A DNA stretch of 41,171 nucleotides from an uncultured Oscillospiraceae bacterium (GCA_944387225.1 CALXDY010000021.1:1-41171), one strand, 5' to 3'; positions 7,046-16,016 are shown, numbered from the stretch's first letter. Translations and numbers: made by a program. The notes: generated by a model from the sequence alone, not told the origin.

Positions 7046-7381
7046 ATGGAGCTTGCAGAAACCGCCTTTGTCATTGATCGGCGGGACAATGTCGCCACTG
7101 CGCTCAGCGCACTCACTCCGGGCAAGGTGCGGCTGACCGGCGAACCCACGCAGCCGGAAGCCACTGTTATACAGGAGATCCCGGACGGGCACAAACTGGC
7201 GCTGCGGGATATCGCCGCGGGCGAGGATATTATCAAATATGGCGTGGTCATCGGCCGCGCCACCCAAAACATCCCGGCAGGCAGCTGGGTGCACCTGCAC
7301 TGCATGTGCAGCCTGGTCGACGAACGCTCGTCCCATCTGGATGTGGAGACGGGTGTGCCGCAGGATACGGTCTATGAATAA
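7046..7381 (+). CDS. SAF-domain small subunit of UxaA-type dehydratase
   Basis: A 111-residue protein equivalent to the N-terminal SAF domain of altronate/galactarate dehydratase (UxaA/GarD). The segments HKLALRDIAAGEDIIKYG and IG-x-A-x-x-x-I-P-A-G-x-W-V-H are characteristic. In UxaA this domain is fused to the catalytic part, or encoded just before it as here. The start could be 7040 or 7046. The latter is preferred because AGAGGG lies six bases upstream. The gene starts 11 bases after the aldolase, and its stop codon lies just before the large-subunit ribosome site. Confidence 0.83.
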   Translation: MELAETAFVIDRRDNVATALSALTPGKVRLTGEPTQPEATVIQEIPDGHKLALRDIAAGEDIIKYGVVIGRATQNIPAGSWVHLHCMCSLVDERSSHLDVETGVPQDTVYE

Positions 7382-7394
7382 GGAGGGCATGCAG

Positions 7395-8618
7395 ATGGCG
7401 CTGGAAGAGGCTGTCTGGCAGGGCTATGGACGTGGGGACGGCTCGGTGGGTATTCGCAATAAGGTGCTGGTCGTATACACAGTGGAATGTGCGCATTTCG
7501 TCGCGGAGCAGATTGTCCGCCAATCGGGCGACAGCGAGACCGAACTGATTGGCTTTTCCGGCTGTACGGACAATCAATATGCCGTGCGGCTGCTGCTTGC
7601 GCTGGTACGGCACCCCAATGTGGGCGCGGTGCTTGCGGTGGGACTGGGCTGTGAGTACACCCAGCCCCAGCGGCTGGCGGAGGCTGCACAGCAGAGCGGG
7701 CGTCCGGCCAGATGGTTCTTTATTCAGGACATGGGCGGCACGGCCGCGTCCATCGCACACGGCGTCGACTGTGTGCGCTGGCTGCGGGCGCAGCTGCAGG
7801 ATACGCCGCGCATCCCCATGCGTCTGCGGGATCTGGTTGTGGGCGCGGAATGCGGCGGTTCGGACTACACCAGTGGTTTGGCGGGAAACGTGGCGGTTGG
7901 CCGGTTCTACGATGTTCTGACCGCGCAAGGCGGTACGGCGGTGTTCGAGGAGATTGTGGAGGCGGTGGGCCTGCGGGGTCTGCTGGCTGAGCGTGCCGCC
8001 AACGAGCAGGCGCGGCAGGAGATCACCCGGACCTATGACAAGGCGATGGCCTATTGTCAGTCCGTACGGCAGTATTCCATCAGCCCGGGCAACTTTATGG
8101 GCGGCCTGTCAACGATTGAGGAAAAGAGCATGGGTGCGGTGGTCAAAAGCGGCACTGCGCCGATCCAGGGCGTCATCAAGGTGGGACAGCGTCCGTCCCA
8201 CGGCGGGCTGTGGCTGCTGGACACCACGCCGGACCCCCACTGGATGCAGTTTGGCATTACCAATCCAAACGACAATGAGGGTTTGATGGCGCTGGCCGCG
8301 GCAGGGTGCCATGTGACCATTCTGGTCACCGGGCGAGGCAACGTGGTCGGCTCGGCGGTTGCACCGGTGATCAAAGTGACGGGCAACAGCCGCACCTTCC
8401 ACCGCCTGCAGGACGATATGGACTTTGATGCGGGCCCGGTGCTGACCGGCGCGGAGACCCCTGCGGCCCTCGGCCTGCGGCTGGCCGATACGGTGCTGGC
8501 GGTTGCAGGCGGCCGGCCTACCCGCGCTGAGGTGCTGGGACACCGGGAGTATTGCATCCCCTATAAATATCAGGACAAGACAGCCGGGGCAATCCCCCGC
8601 TGCGAACAGGAGAGATGA
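7395..8618 (+). CDS. UxaA-family sugar-acid dehydratase, large subunit
   Basis: A 407-residue protein matching the catalytic C-terminal region of UxaA/GarD dehydratases, which remove water from sugar acids such as altronate or galactarate to give 2-keto-3-deoxy acids. Visible features are G-Y-x-R-x-D-G-x-x-G-I-R-N near the N terminus, VGAECGGSDYTSGLAGN in the middle, then S-G-T-A-P-I-Q-G-V and TGRGN. The start at 7395 is set by AAGGAGGG (7380-7387), which covers the small-subunit stop, with seven bases of spacing. ATGs at 7374 and 7389 are badly placed for it. Substrate not determined. Codon use looks different from the flanking genes. Confidence 0.87.
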   Translation: MALEEAVWQGYGRGDGSVGIRNKVLVVYTVECAHFVAEQIVRQSGDSETELIGFSGCTDNQYAVRLLLALVRHPNVGAVLAVGLGCEYTQPQRLAEAAQQSGRPARWFFIQDMGGTAASIAHGVDCVRWLRAQLQDTPRIPMRLRDLVVGAECGGSDYTSGLAGNVAVGRFYDVLTAQGGTAVFEEIVEAVGLRGLLAERAANEQARQEITRTYDKAMAYCQSVRQYSISPGNFMGGLSTIEEKSMGAVVKSGTAPIQGVIKVGQRPSHGGLWLLDTTPDPHWMQFGITNPNDNEGLMALAAAGCHVTILVTGRGNVVGSAVAPVIKVTGNSRTFHRLQDDMDFDAGPVLTGAETPAALGLRLADTVLAVAGGRPTRAEVLGHREYCIPYKYQDKTAGAIPRCEQER

Positions 8619-8622
8619 AGAG

Positions 8623-9381
8623 ATGAGCACACCGTTTACGCTTGCAGGCAAAACCGCCGTCATCACAGGCGGCGCTACCGGACTCGGCCTGGCCATGACC
8701 GCGTGTATGATCGAGGCGGGCGCACGGGTGGTCGTGGTGGGCCGCAGTAAGGCGCATTTTGACGAAAACTGTGCCCGGTTCGGAGAGAAGGCACTGTTCT
8801 TTGAGGGTGACGTCGCCCAGGCCGACAGCGCGCCCGCGCTGGCGGAGGCAATCCTGGCCGCCGTGGGACAGGTGGACATTCTGGTCAACAACGCAGGCAA
8901 CCACTGCAAGAAGCCAATCGAGGACATGGAGCCCGCCGACTTCTCCCGGGTGCTGCAGACCCACCTGGTTGGTTCATTTGCGCTGACCCGCGCCCTGCTG
9001 CCTCAGATGCGTATGCGGAAAAGCGGCAGCGTGCTGTTTATCGCCTCTATGACCAGCTATATTGGTCAACCCTATGTGATGGGCTACTCAGCTGCGAAGG
9101 CGGGTGTGCTTGGGATGGTACATACCTTGTCGGCGGAAACGGCGGCGGACGGTGTGCGCGTCAATGCCATCGCACCCGGCTGGATCGACACGCCGATGTA
9201 CCGTGCCGCTACCGACAATGATCCCCCGCGCCGGGCCAAAATCCTGGGCCGCATCCAGATGAATCGCGTGGGCGAACCCGAAGACATCGGCTGGGCGGCC
9301 GTCTACCTGTGCTCCGACGCCGCTAAATACGTCACGGGCGTGTGCCTGCCGGTTGACGGTGGCGCGCTGGTTGGGTTCTGA
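8623..9381 (+). CDS. SDR family oxidoreductase (KduD/gluconate dehydrogenase-like)
   Basis: A 252-residue classical short-chain dehydrogenase: nucleotide-binding TGGATGLG (residues 15-22), NNAG (89-92), catalytic Ser142, Tyr155 and Lys159 (Y-S-A-A-K), and the late N-A-I-A-P-G-W-I-D-T-P. The closing region G-E-P-E-D-I-G, then V-T-G-V-C-L-P-V-D-G-G is typical. Relatives oxidise or reduce sugar acids, such as 5-ketogluconate or 2-keto-3-deoxygluconate dehydrogenases. AGGAGAG lies eight bases before 8623, and the gene starts four bases after the dehydratase. Last gene of the cassette; a strong terminator follows 129 bases later. Confidence 0.88.
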   Translation: MSTPFTLAGKTAVITGGATGLGLAMTACMIEAGARVVVVGRSKAHFDENCARFGEKALFFEGDVAQADSAPALAEAILAAVGQVDILVNNAGNHCKKPIEDMEPADFSRVLQTHLVGSFALTRALLPQMRMRKSGSVLFIASMTSYIGQPYVMGYSAAKAGVLGMVHTLSAETAADGVRVNAIAPGWIDTPMYRAATDNDPPRRAKILGRIQMNRVGEPEDIGWAAVYLCSDAAKYVTGVCLPVDGGALVGF

Positions 9382-9509
9382 CCCGCCCCTGGCAGCTTAC
9401 CGGACGGACTGAGGTGGACTTGGGAATCCTGATTCATCATTTCGCGGATACCCATTGGCCTTCGTACTCCTGCATCCTGCTTGGAGATTGTGCTGCGAAA
9501 TGAAAAGCG

Positions 9510-9556
9510 AAAAGGCCGGAAGGGCCCCTTTTTCGGGTTGCCCTTCCGGCCTTTTT
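9510..9556. terminator. Bidirectional-looking terminator after the sugar-acid cassette
   Basis: AAAAGGCCGGAAGGGC (9510-9525) pairs perfectly with GCCCTTCCGGCCTTTT (9540-9555). A-run and T-run flank the stem, so it can act both ways. In the 306 bases between genes here (9382-9687) I see only this terminator and the ymdB promoter. Confidence 0.88.
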
Positions 9557-9621
9557 CGAATTTTACAACGCCCCGCTTTGATACGGTTAGAAAACAGGGG
9601 AAAGACGGCTGACTGCCGGGG

Positions 9622-9650
9622 TTGCGGCCCAGACGGCCAGGCATTATAAT
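9622..9650 (+). promoter_or_regulatory. Promoter of ymdB
   Basis: TTGCGG (9622-9627), a 17-bp spacer and TATAAT (9645-9650), 37 bases before the start codon. Confidence 0.7.
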
Positions 9651-9687
9651 GGAACCAAGTCTGCAAGATCCAAGGAGGAGATGCGCC

Positions 9688-10476
9688 ATGCTGCTGAATA
9701 TTTTGGCGGTTGGAGATATTGTGGGGGAAGGAGGCCAGGATATCCTGGCCCGCCGCCTGCGGGAGCTGAAACGGGAACAGGACATTCACTTTACTGTGGT
9801 CAACGGGGAGAACGCCTCCGGGGTGGGCATCACCCCCCGGCAGGCCAGGGGCCTGTACGACGCCGGGGCGGATGTGATCACTCTGGGCAACCATACCTGG
9901 AACCGGATCCAGATCACAGAGTTTCTGGACAAGGACCCCTACATTCTCCGCCCGGCCAACTATGCCGGGCGGGTACCCGGCCGGGGATTCGGAGTGTACG
10001 ACGGGCCCAAGGGCCTGAAAATCGGGGTTATGAATCTGATGGGGCGGCTGGAGCTCAACTCCAATCTGGACAGCCCCTTCAAAGCGGCCAATTACCTGCT
10101 GCGCTCCCCGGAGTGCCAGCAGTGTCAGGTGGTGCTGGTGGACTTCCACGCCGAGGCCACCAGCGAGAAGGGGGCCATGGGCGGGTATCTGGACGGCCGG
10201 GTACAGGCGGTGTGGGGCACCCACACCCATGTACCCACGGCGGACGCCAGGGTGCTGCCCAAGGGCACCGGGTTCGTTACCGACCTGGGCATGACCGGGC
10301 CCAGAGACTCTGTGCTGGGAATTCGGCCGGAGCACTCCATCAACCTCTTTTTAGGCGGGCTGCCCCGCCGGTATGAGGAGGCGGAGGGCCCCTGCCAGCT
10401 CAATGCCTGCCGGTTTACCGTGGACACGGATACCGGCCGGTGCGTAGAGGTTCGGCGGGTAGATCTTTGGGAGTAA
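9688..10476 (+). CDS. ymdB: YmdB-family metallophosphoesterase (cyclic-nucleotide phosphodiesterase)
   Basis: A 262-residue protein with the YmdB-type metallophosphoesterase pattern: GDIVGEGG (metal ligand D9), NGENASG, LGNHTW, DFHAEATSEK and GTHTHVPTAD, in order. In Bacillus YmdB hydrolyses 2',3'-cyclic nucleotides and influences biofilm and motility decisions. The start at 9688 follows AAGGAGG (9672-9678). An upstream in-frame start at 9622 falls on the promoter. The next gene begins 15 bases downstream with its ribosome site close behind the stop codon, so an operon with the nuclease pair is likely. Confidence 0.92.
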   Translation: MLLNILAVGDIVGEGGQDILARRLRELKREQDIHFTVVNGENASGVGITPRQARGLYDAGADVITLGNHTWNRIQITEFLDKDPYILRPANYAGRVPGRGFGVYDGPKGLKIGVMNLMGRLELNSNLDSPFKAANYLLRSPECQQCQVVLVDFHAEATSEKGAMGGYLDGRVQAVWGTHTHVPTADARVLPKGTGFVTDLGMTGPRDSVLGIRPEHSINLFLGGLPRRYEEAEGPCQLNACRFTVDTDTGRCVEVRRVDLWE

Positions 10477-10490
10477 AGGGGGAGCAAGCT

Positions 10491-11582
10491 GTGCTGACCA
10501 TCATCCATGGGGCGGATTTCCATCTGGACAGCCCCTTTTCCGGCCTGACGCCCCAGCGGGCGGTGCAGCGCCGCCGGGAGCAGCGGCAGACGCTGGACGC
10601 CCTGGCGGAGCTGGCCGCGGAGCGGCGGGCGGATCTGGTTCTGCTGTCCGGTGACCTGCTGGACGGGCAGATCACCTACCGGGAGACTGCCCAGGCTCTG
10701 GCCCAGGCCCTGGGCCGTATCCCCTGCCCTGTGTTTCTGGCGCCGGGGAACCATGACTACTACCATTCCCAGTCCCTGTATGCCGGGCTGGACTGGCCGG
10801 AGCATGTCCACCTGTTCACCACAGGAGCCATCCAGGCTGTCACCCTGGAGCAATTGAACTGCACCGTCTACGGCAGAGCCTTTTGCCAGGCCAGAGAGGA
10901 CGCTTCCCCTCTGGCTGGCTTTACCGCTCCCCGGGATGGACGGATCCACGTGATGGCCCTCCATGCCCAGGTAGACGGGCGGGGGGAATACGCCCCTATT
11001 ACTCGGGAGGAAATCGCCGCCAGCGGCCTGGACTATCTGGCCCTGGGCCACGTGCATCAGTGCAGCGGCCTGATTCGGGAGGGAGAGGTCACCTGGGCCT
11101 ACTCCGGCTGCCCGGAGGGCCGGGGCTTTGACGAGACGGGAGAAAAGGGCGTTCTGGTGGTTCAGGTGGAGCCGGGATGCTGCCGGGGGGAGCTGGTTTC
11201 CCTGGGCGGCAGGCAGTACCATGACCTGAAGGTGGACGCTGGTGCCTGCGGAAATCTGGAGGCTGCCGTCTGGGTCGCCCTGCCCGGCCTACCGGAGCGG
11301 GACGTGTACCGGATTACCTTCACCGGCGCCTGCCCGGAGGGCGGCATTGATCTGGCCGGACTGACCGCCCGCCTGTCGCCCCAGGTTTACGGGCTGACCC
11401 TGTCCGACCGCACCCAGGTGGAACGGGCCCTGTGGGAGCGGAAGGACGAGGATACCCTGGCCGGACGGTTCCTGCGTCAGATGGCCCTGCGGGGGGCGGA
11501 GGATCCGGACAATGAGACGCTGCAGTTGGCCGTACGCTACGGCCTGGCGGCGCTGGAACACGGAGAGGATGTGGCCCCATGA
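10491..11582 (+). CDS. SbcD/YhaO-like DNA exonuclease subunit
   Basis: A 363-residue calcineurin-like phosphoesterase of the Mre11/SbcD/YhaO type. Metal-site motifs run in order: H-G-A-D-F-H-L-D (D9, H11), S-G-D-L-L-D-G, A-P-G-N-H-D-Y-Y, M-A-L-H-A-Q and L-G-H-V-H-Q. A C-terminal capping region follows. A GTG start at 10491 is chosen because AGGGGGAG ends six bases upstream and the protein then begins at the family strand M-L-T-I-I-H. It overlaps the next gene by ATGA, the usual coupling of nuclease and ATPase subunits that together process DNA ends. Confidence 0.9.
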   Translation: MLTIIHGADFHLDSPFSGLTPQRAVQRRREQRQTLDALAELAAERRADLVLLSGDLLDGQITYRETAQALAQALGRIPCPVFLAPGNHDYYHSQSLYAGLDWPEHVHLFTTGAIQAVTLEQLNCTVYGRAFCQAREDASPLAGFTAPRDGRIHVMALHAQVDGRGEYAPITREEIAASGLDYLALGHVHQCSGLIREGEVTWAYSGCPEGRGFDETGEKGVLVVQVEPGCCRGELVSLGGRQYHDLKVDAGACGNLEAAVWVALPGLPERDVYRITFTGACPEGGIDLAGLTARLSPQVYGLTLSDRTQVERALWERKDEDTLAGRFLRQMALRGAEDPDNETLQLAVRYGLAALEHGEDVAP

Positions 11583-13813
11583 TCATACGTACCATGACAG
11601 CCGCCTTCGGCAGGCTGAACGGAGATACCCTGACCCTGGAGCCGGGCCTGAACCTGATCCAGGCGGCCAATGAGGAGGGCAAATCCACCTGGGCCGCCTT
11701 TTTGAAGGCTATGCTCTACGGCATTGATACCCGTGACCGGGATAAGAAGGGATATCTGGCGGATAAAAACCGCTACCAGCCCTGGAACGGTGCCCCCATG
11801 GCGGGAGAAATGACCCTGGAGTGGCGGGGTCGCTCCATCACCATCCGGCGGGGCTCCAAGGGGAATACCCCCTTCGGCACCTTTTCCGCCGTATACACCG
11901 GCACAGAGGAGCCGGTTCCCGGCATGACCGGGGACAACTGCGGCGCCATGCTGCTGGGGGTGAGTCGGGAGGTATTTGAACGCTCTGCCTTCCTGGGCCA
12001 GGGCGGCTCCCTGGCCGTCACCTCCACCCCGGAGCTGGAGCGGCGGATCGCCGCCCTGGTATCCTCCGGCCAGGAGGATGTCTCCTTCTCCCAGGCCCAG
12101 CGGCAGCTGAAGGACTGGCTGAACCGGAGAAAGGTGAATAAAAGCGTGGGGCGGATCCCCCAGCTGGAGGGGGAACTGACCCAGCTTTCCGCATCCCTGG
12201 CGGAGGCGGAGGAGATCAACGGGGAACTGAACCGCTGGGCGGTCCGGCAGAAGGCTTTGGAAGGGCAGCGACGGGAGCTGGAGACAGAAATGGAGATCCA
12301 CGACCGTTTGGCCCGGCGGGGATTAAATCGCCGCTATGCCCAGGCCCAGGAGAAGCTGACCCAGGCCCAGGAGCAGATGGAAGCCGTCCAGCGGGAACGG
12401 GCCCGCATGGGGACACTGCCCACCAGGGAGGCATTGAAGCGCGCCCAGGGGGAGCTGGCCTTTCTCAAGGCCCTGGAGCCGGAGCTGCGCCAGGGAGAGG
12501 AAGCCCTGGCCCAGGCGGAGCAGGCTCTGGAGCAGGCCAGGCAGCGGGCCCAGGACGACCGCTTCCACGGCATGACCGGGGAAGAGGCTCTGGAGAAGGG
12601 GGAGAAGGACGCCGCCGCCTACCGGGAAGCCCTGTCCCGGCAGGCACGGAGCAAGCGCATCTTTGCTCTGCTCCAGGGAGTGGGCGTTGTGCTGGCTGTC
12701 CTGGTTGCCCTGCTCCAGCCCCTGGTGTGGCTGGGGGCCGTGGCCTATCTGGTGTGCGCCGCCCTGTCTACCGTCGCCCTGTCGGCAGGAAAAGGGCAGG
12801 GACGGGCGGCCCAGGCCATCCTGAGCCGCTACGGCGCGGCGGAGGAAGGAGATATTTTGTCGGCTGCCCGGGACTACCACCGCCGCACGGTGGAGGCGGA
12901 GCAGGCCGCCCGGGAGCTGCAGACCATTCGCGGTGGCCTGGCCGATCGCCAGGCCCGGCAGGAGAACAGCCGGGAGGATCTGTTCCGGTTCGTCCACGCC
13001 TTTGCCCCTGAGGTGCGGGATCTGTTTGGCTGCTCCGCAGCCCTGTCCAGAGCCCTGAACCTGGAGGAGCGGGAGAGCGTGGCCCGGGCCCAGCTGGAAG
13101 GAGCCAAGCAGCTGCGGGACGCCCTGGCGGAGCAGGGGGGACAGGAGACGGACACCCTGGAACAGCTGGATGCCCCCCGGCGCACGGTGGAGGAGACCGC
13201 AGCGGAGCTGGGCTCCGTCCAGGCCCAGCTGGAGCAGGCGGATCGGGCCCTCCATATGGCCCGGGGACGGCAGGAGAGCGTGGGTGACCCCGCCGCTCTG
13301 GCCGCCAGACGGGAGGAGCTGGCGGAGGAGCTGGAGCGGAGAAACCGGGAGGTACAGGCCATTACCATCGCCATGGAGGCCCTGGAGGAGGCCAACGTCC
13401 AGATGCAGGAGCGCTTCTCTCCCGCCCTGAGCCGCCGTGCCGGGGAGCTTTTCAGCCGCCTGACGGACGGAAGCTACGGAGAGGTCTCCCTCAACCGGGA
13501 GCTGGAGGCCTCGGTGACGGCGGGAGGAGACATCCTACCCCACAAGGCTCTGTACCTGTCCAAGGGCACGGTGGATCAGCTCTATCTGGCGGTGCGGCTG
13601 GCGGTTTATGACCTGTGCCTGGAAGAGGAACCGGTGCCCATGGTGCTGGACGATGCCCTGGCCGCCTTTGACGACCGGCGGATGGGGCTGGCTCTGGAGC
13701 TGCTGGCCCAGCGGGGCAAGGAAGGACAGATCCTGCTGTTTACCTGCCAGAGCCGGGAAAGGGAGTACCTGACCGGACGGGAAGGGGTCTCCCGGGGTCA
13801 ATGGACAAAATAA
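11579..13813 (+). CDS. SbcC/YhaN-like SMC-type ATPase
   Basis: A 744-residue partner of the preceding nuclease. The N terminus has an SMC/Rad50-like nucleotide site in GLNLIQAANEEGKSTW (about residues 22-37), where the usual first Gly of the P-loop is Ala. Long coiled coils rich in Glu/Gln/Arg/Ala occupy about 190-350 and 440-620. A hydrophobic hairpin (about 360-400) looks like two membrane segments, as known for YhaN-type proteins. The C terminus holds the ABC signature LSKGTVDQLYLAVRLA and the Walker B stretch PMVLDDALAAFDD. Shorter than E. coli SbcC. Probably acts in DNA-end or replication-fork repair near the membrane. Confidence 0.88.
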   Translation: MIIRTMTAAFGRLNGDTLTLEPGLNLIQAANEEGKSTWAAFLKAMLYGIDTRDRDKKGYLADKNRYQPWNGAPMAGEMTLEWRGRSITIRRGSKGNTPFGTFSAVYTGTEEPVPGMTGDNCGAMLLGVSREVFERSAFLGQGGSLAVTSTPELERRIAALVSSGQEDVSFSQAQRQLKDWLNRRKVNKSVGRIPQLEGELTQLSASLAEAEEINGELNRWAVRQKALEGQRRELETEMEIHDRLARRGLNRRYAQAQEKLTQAQEQMEAVQRERARMGTLPTREALKRAQGELAFLKALEPELRQGEEALAQAEQALEQARQRAQDDRFHGMTGEEALEKGEKDAAAYREALSRQARSKRIFALLQGVGVVLAVLVALLQPLVWLGAVAYLVCAALSTVALSAGKGQGRAAQAILSRYGAAEEGDILSAARDYHRRTVEAEQAARELQTIRGGLADRQARQENSREDLFRFVHAFAPEVRDLFGCSAALSRALNLEERESVARAQLEGAKQLRDALAEQGGQETDTLEQLDAPRRTVEETAAELGSVQAQLEQADRALHMARGRQESVGDPAALAARREELAEELERRNREVQAITIAMEALEEANVQMQERFSPALSRRAGELFSRLTDGSYGEVSLNRELEASVTAGGDILPHKALYLSKGTVDQLYLAVRLAVYDLCLEEEPVPMVLDDALAAFDDRRMGLALELLAQRGKEGQILLFTCQSREREYLTGREGVSRGQWTK

Positions 13814-13817
13814 AAAC

Positions 13818-13852
13818 ACTGCCTGGTTCTCAAAGGAACCAGGCAGTATTTT
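13818..13852. terminator. Bidirectional terminator between convergent genes
   Basis: ACTGCCTGGTTC (13818-13829) and GAACCAGGCAGT (13836-13847) form a perfect 12-bp stem, flanked by AAAAAC and ATTTTT. It serves the SbcC-like gene (plus) and yloV (minus). Confidence 0.93.
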
Positions 13853-13869
13853 TATTGCGGGAGCCGTTG

Positions 13870-15567
13870 TTACTCCGCGGAAATCATATAGTAATACACA
13901 GGCTGACCGCCGGGCAGTACGCTGACCTCGGCGTTGGGGCAGGCCTGGGTGATGAGGGTGGCGGCAGCTTCCGCCTGCTCCTCGGTGACGTCCTCGCCGT
14001 AGAAGAGGGAGATGAACTCCGCGTTCTGCAGCTCCGGAGCCTGGGCAAGCTGGCCCAGCAGGGCGTCCAGATCCTGATCTGTGCCGAACAGATGGTGCTC
14101 CAGCAGGGCCAGGTAGTCCCCCTGCTTGATGGCGAAACCGCCGAAGTCGGAATCCCGGGCGGCATAGGTGATCTCGGCGGTACGTACCCGACCGAAGGCC
14201 TCGGTCATGGCGGAGACCAGATCCTCCTCGCCGGCGTCGGGATCGGCAGCCAGCATGGCGGCAATGCCCTGGGGCACCGTCTTGGTGGGCAGGACAATGA
14301 CCTTTTTATCCTCGCACAGGCGGATGCACTGCTCCGCGGCCATGATGGTGTTCTTATTGTTGGGCAGAACGATCACGGTCTCGGCCGGGGTGCGGTCGAT
14401 CTCCCGGAGAATGTCGTCGGTGGAGGGGTTCATGGTCTGACCGCCGGAAATCACGCCGTCCACGCCCAGATCCCGGAACACGGATTCCAGTCCCTGGCCG
14501 GCGCACACGGCCACATAGCCGTACTTCTTTTCCGGGGCAGCCTTTACCGGGGCGGCATCGCAGCCCTTTTCCAGCTCGGCCTCGACGGCGTCCAGGTCGT
14601 CGGTGCTCTGCACATGCTTGCCCGCGGCCAGGTCGTCGGCCTGGGTCCGCATGTTTTCGATCTTGGCCAGCTCCAGGGTGCCGTACTTCTGGGCCTCAGT
14701 CAGGGCGGCGCCGGGGATGTTGGTGTGGACGTGAACCTTGAAGGCCTCGTCGTCCTCGCCGATTACCAGGCTGTCGCCGATGCTGTTGAGGTACTTCCGG
14801 AAGGGCTCCAGATTGACATTTTCCTGGTGCTTCCGGACGATGAATACCGTGTCGAAAGCGAAGGTAATGTCCTCGGCGGCCATGGCCACAAAGTCGGCCT
14901 TCTCCGCAGGGGCATCGTCCTCCCCCTGGATCTCCGGGGCGGGCAGGCCCCGCACCTCGTCCAGCATGCCCTGAAGAATCACCAAAAAACCCTTGCCGCC
15001 GGCGTCCACCACCCCGGCCTTTTTCAGCACCGGGTTTTGGTTGATGGTGTTGTCCAGGGCGATCTGGCCCTCCTCAATGGCGGCCTGGAGCACGGACTCC
15101 AGGCAGTTTTCTTCCCGGGCGGCGCCGGCAGCCCGGGCGGCGGCCAGACGGGACACGGTAAGGATGGTGCCCTCGGCGGGCTTCATCACCGCTTTGTAGG
15201 CGGCGGCTACGCCGAAATCCAGGGCGATGGCCAGATCCCGGCCGTCGATGGTCTCCCGGTCCTTAATGCCCTTGGCAAAGCCCCGGAACAGCAGGGACAA
15301 AATGACGCCGGAGTTGCCCCGGGCCCCCCGCAGAAGGGCGGAGGCGGTGGCCTGCGCGGCCTGTCCCACAGTGGGGTAGGAATTCTTCTTCATCTCTGTG
15401 GCAGCGGCAGAGATGGTCAGACTCATATTCGTACCAGTGTCGCCGTCAGGGACGGGGAACACATTCAAATCGTTGATGTGCTGCTTTTGCGCCGTAATGG
15501 CTGCCGCGGCATGGATGACCATCCGCTGAAAAGCCGCCGCGTCAATGGTGTGTTTCATATCGGCCAT
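13870..15567 (-). CDS. yloV: DAK2/DhaL-domain protein YloV (FakA-like kinase)
   Basis: A 565-residue protein. The N-terminal DhaL (DAK2) nucleotide-binding domain has NVFPVPDGDTGTNMSLT (D41, D43) and R-G-A-R-G-N-S-G-V-I-L-S, which bind Mg-ATP. A middle domain and a C-terminal DegV-related region follow. Homologues (FakA) phosphorylate fatty acids held by DegV-type FakB proteins so that exogenous fatty acids can enter phospholipids. No fakB is seen in the window. It follows yloU by 19 bases, the conserved Firmicute order. GAGAGG precedes the chosen ATG, and a second ATG three codons in is equally possible. Confidence 0.92.
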   Translation of the reverse strand: MADMKHTIDAAAFQRMVIHAAAAITAQKQHINDLNVFPVPDGDTGTNMSLTISAAATEMKKNSYPTVGQAAQATASALLRGARGNSGVILSLLFRGFAKGIKDRETIDGRDLAIALDFGVAAAYKAVMKPAEGTILTVSRLAAARAAGAAREENCLESVLQAAIEEGQIALDNTINQNPVLKKAGVVDAGGKGFLVILQGMLDEVRGLPAPEIQGEDDAPAEKADFVAMAAEDITFAFDTVFIVRKHQENVNLEPFRKYLNSIGDSLVIGEDDEAFKVHVHTNIPGAALTEAQKYGTLELAKIENMRTQADDLAAGKHVQSTDDLDAVEAELEKGCDAAPVKAAPEKKYGYVAVCAGQGLESVFRDLGVDGVISGGQTMNPSTDDILREIDRTPAETVIVLPNNKNTIMAAEQCIRLCEDKKVIVLPTKTVPQGIAAMLAADPDAGEEDLVSAMTEAFGRVRTAEITYAARDSDFGGFAIKQGDYLALLEHHLFGTDQDLDALLGQLAQAPELQNAEFISLFYGEDVTEEQAEAAATLITQACPNAEVSVLPGGQPVYYYMISAE

Positions 15568-15586
15568 ACCTCTCTATAACGCTCCT

Positions 15587-15934
15587 TTAAAACCGCATGG
15601 AGTCCACACAGACGTCCACAGACTTGACCTCCACGCCGGTGGTCTTGCTGACCACGTAACGCACCTCGCTCATAATGGAGCGGCACACGGCCATGATGTT
15701 GACCCCGTTTTCCACGATGATATGCAGCTCGATGGATACCGTTCCGTCGTCGTTGTAGTACACCTTCACGCCTTTGGCCATGGATTCACGCTTCAACAGG
15801 TGAACCAGCCCATCGGTCTTGGAGCGCATGGCCATGCCCTTCACTCCGTAGCAGTTGGTGGCGGCGCTGCCGGTGACGGCGGTGAATACCTCGCTGCTGA
15901 TGGCGATTTCGCCCAAATCATTTTGAAGTTTCAT
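15587..15934 (-). CDS. yloU: Asp23/Gls24 family protein YloU
   Basis: A 115-residue Asp23/Gls24-family protein: L-G-E-I-A-I-S-S-E-V at the N terminus, the central GVKGM motif, and the strand V-S-I-E-L-H-I-I-V-E-N-G-V-N-I. Members are small cytoplasmic, often membrane-associated proteins linked to envelope stress. YloU is characteristically encoded just before YloV. GAAAGGAAGG lies before the start. A 17-bp-spaced promoter lies 54-82 bases upstream. Its precise biochemical role is unknown. Confidence 0.92.
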   Translation of the reverse strand: MKLQNDLGEIAISSEVFTAVTGSAATNCYGVKGMAMRSKTDGLVHLLKRESMAKGVKVYYNDDGTVSIELHIIVENGVNIMAVCRSIMSEVRYVVSKTTGVEVKSVDVCVDSMRF

Positions 15935-15987
15935 ACCCGACCTTCCTTTCGTTCAGGATAGGATGCAATTACATTCATACATGCTAT

Positions 15988-16016
15988 ATTGTATTCTATT
16001 TCCTCTGGAATTACAA
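15988..16016 (-). promoter_or_regulatory. Promoter of yloU-yloV
   Basis: On the minus strand TTGTAA (16016-16011), a 17-bp spacer and TACAAT (15993-15988). Confidence 0.7.

Noticed and set aside
13801..15579. A 592-codon open frame on the plus strand across yloV
   Set aside because: Antisense shadow of a clear DhaL/YloV gene. Its composition is His/Gly/Gln-rich, without family motifs or a ribosome site, as expected in GC-rich coding DNA.
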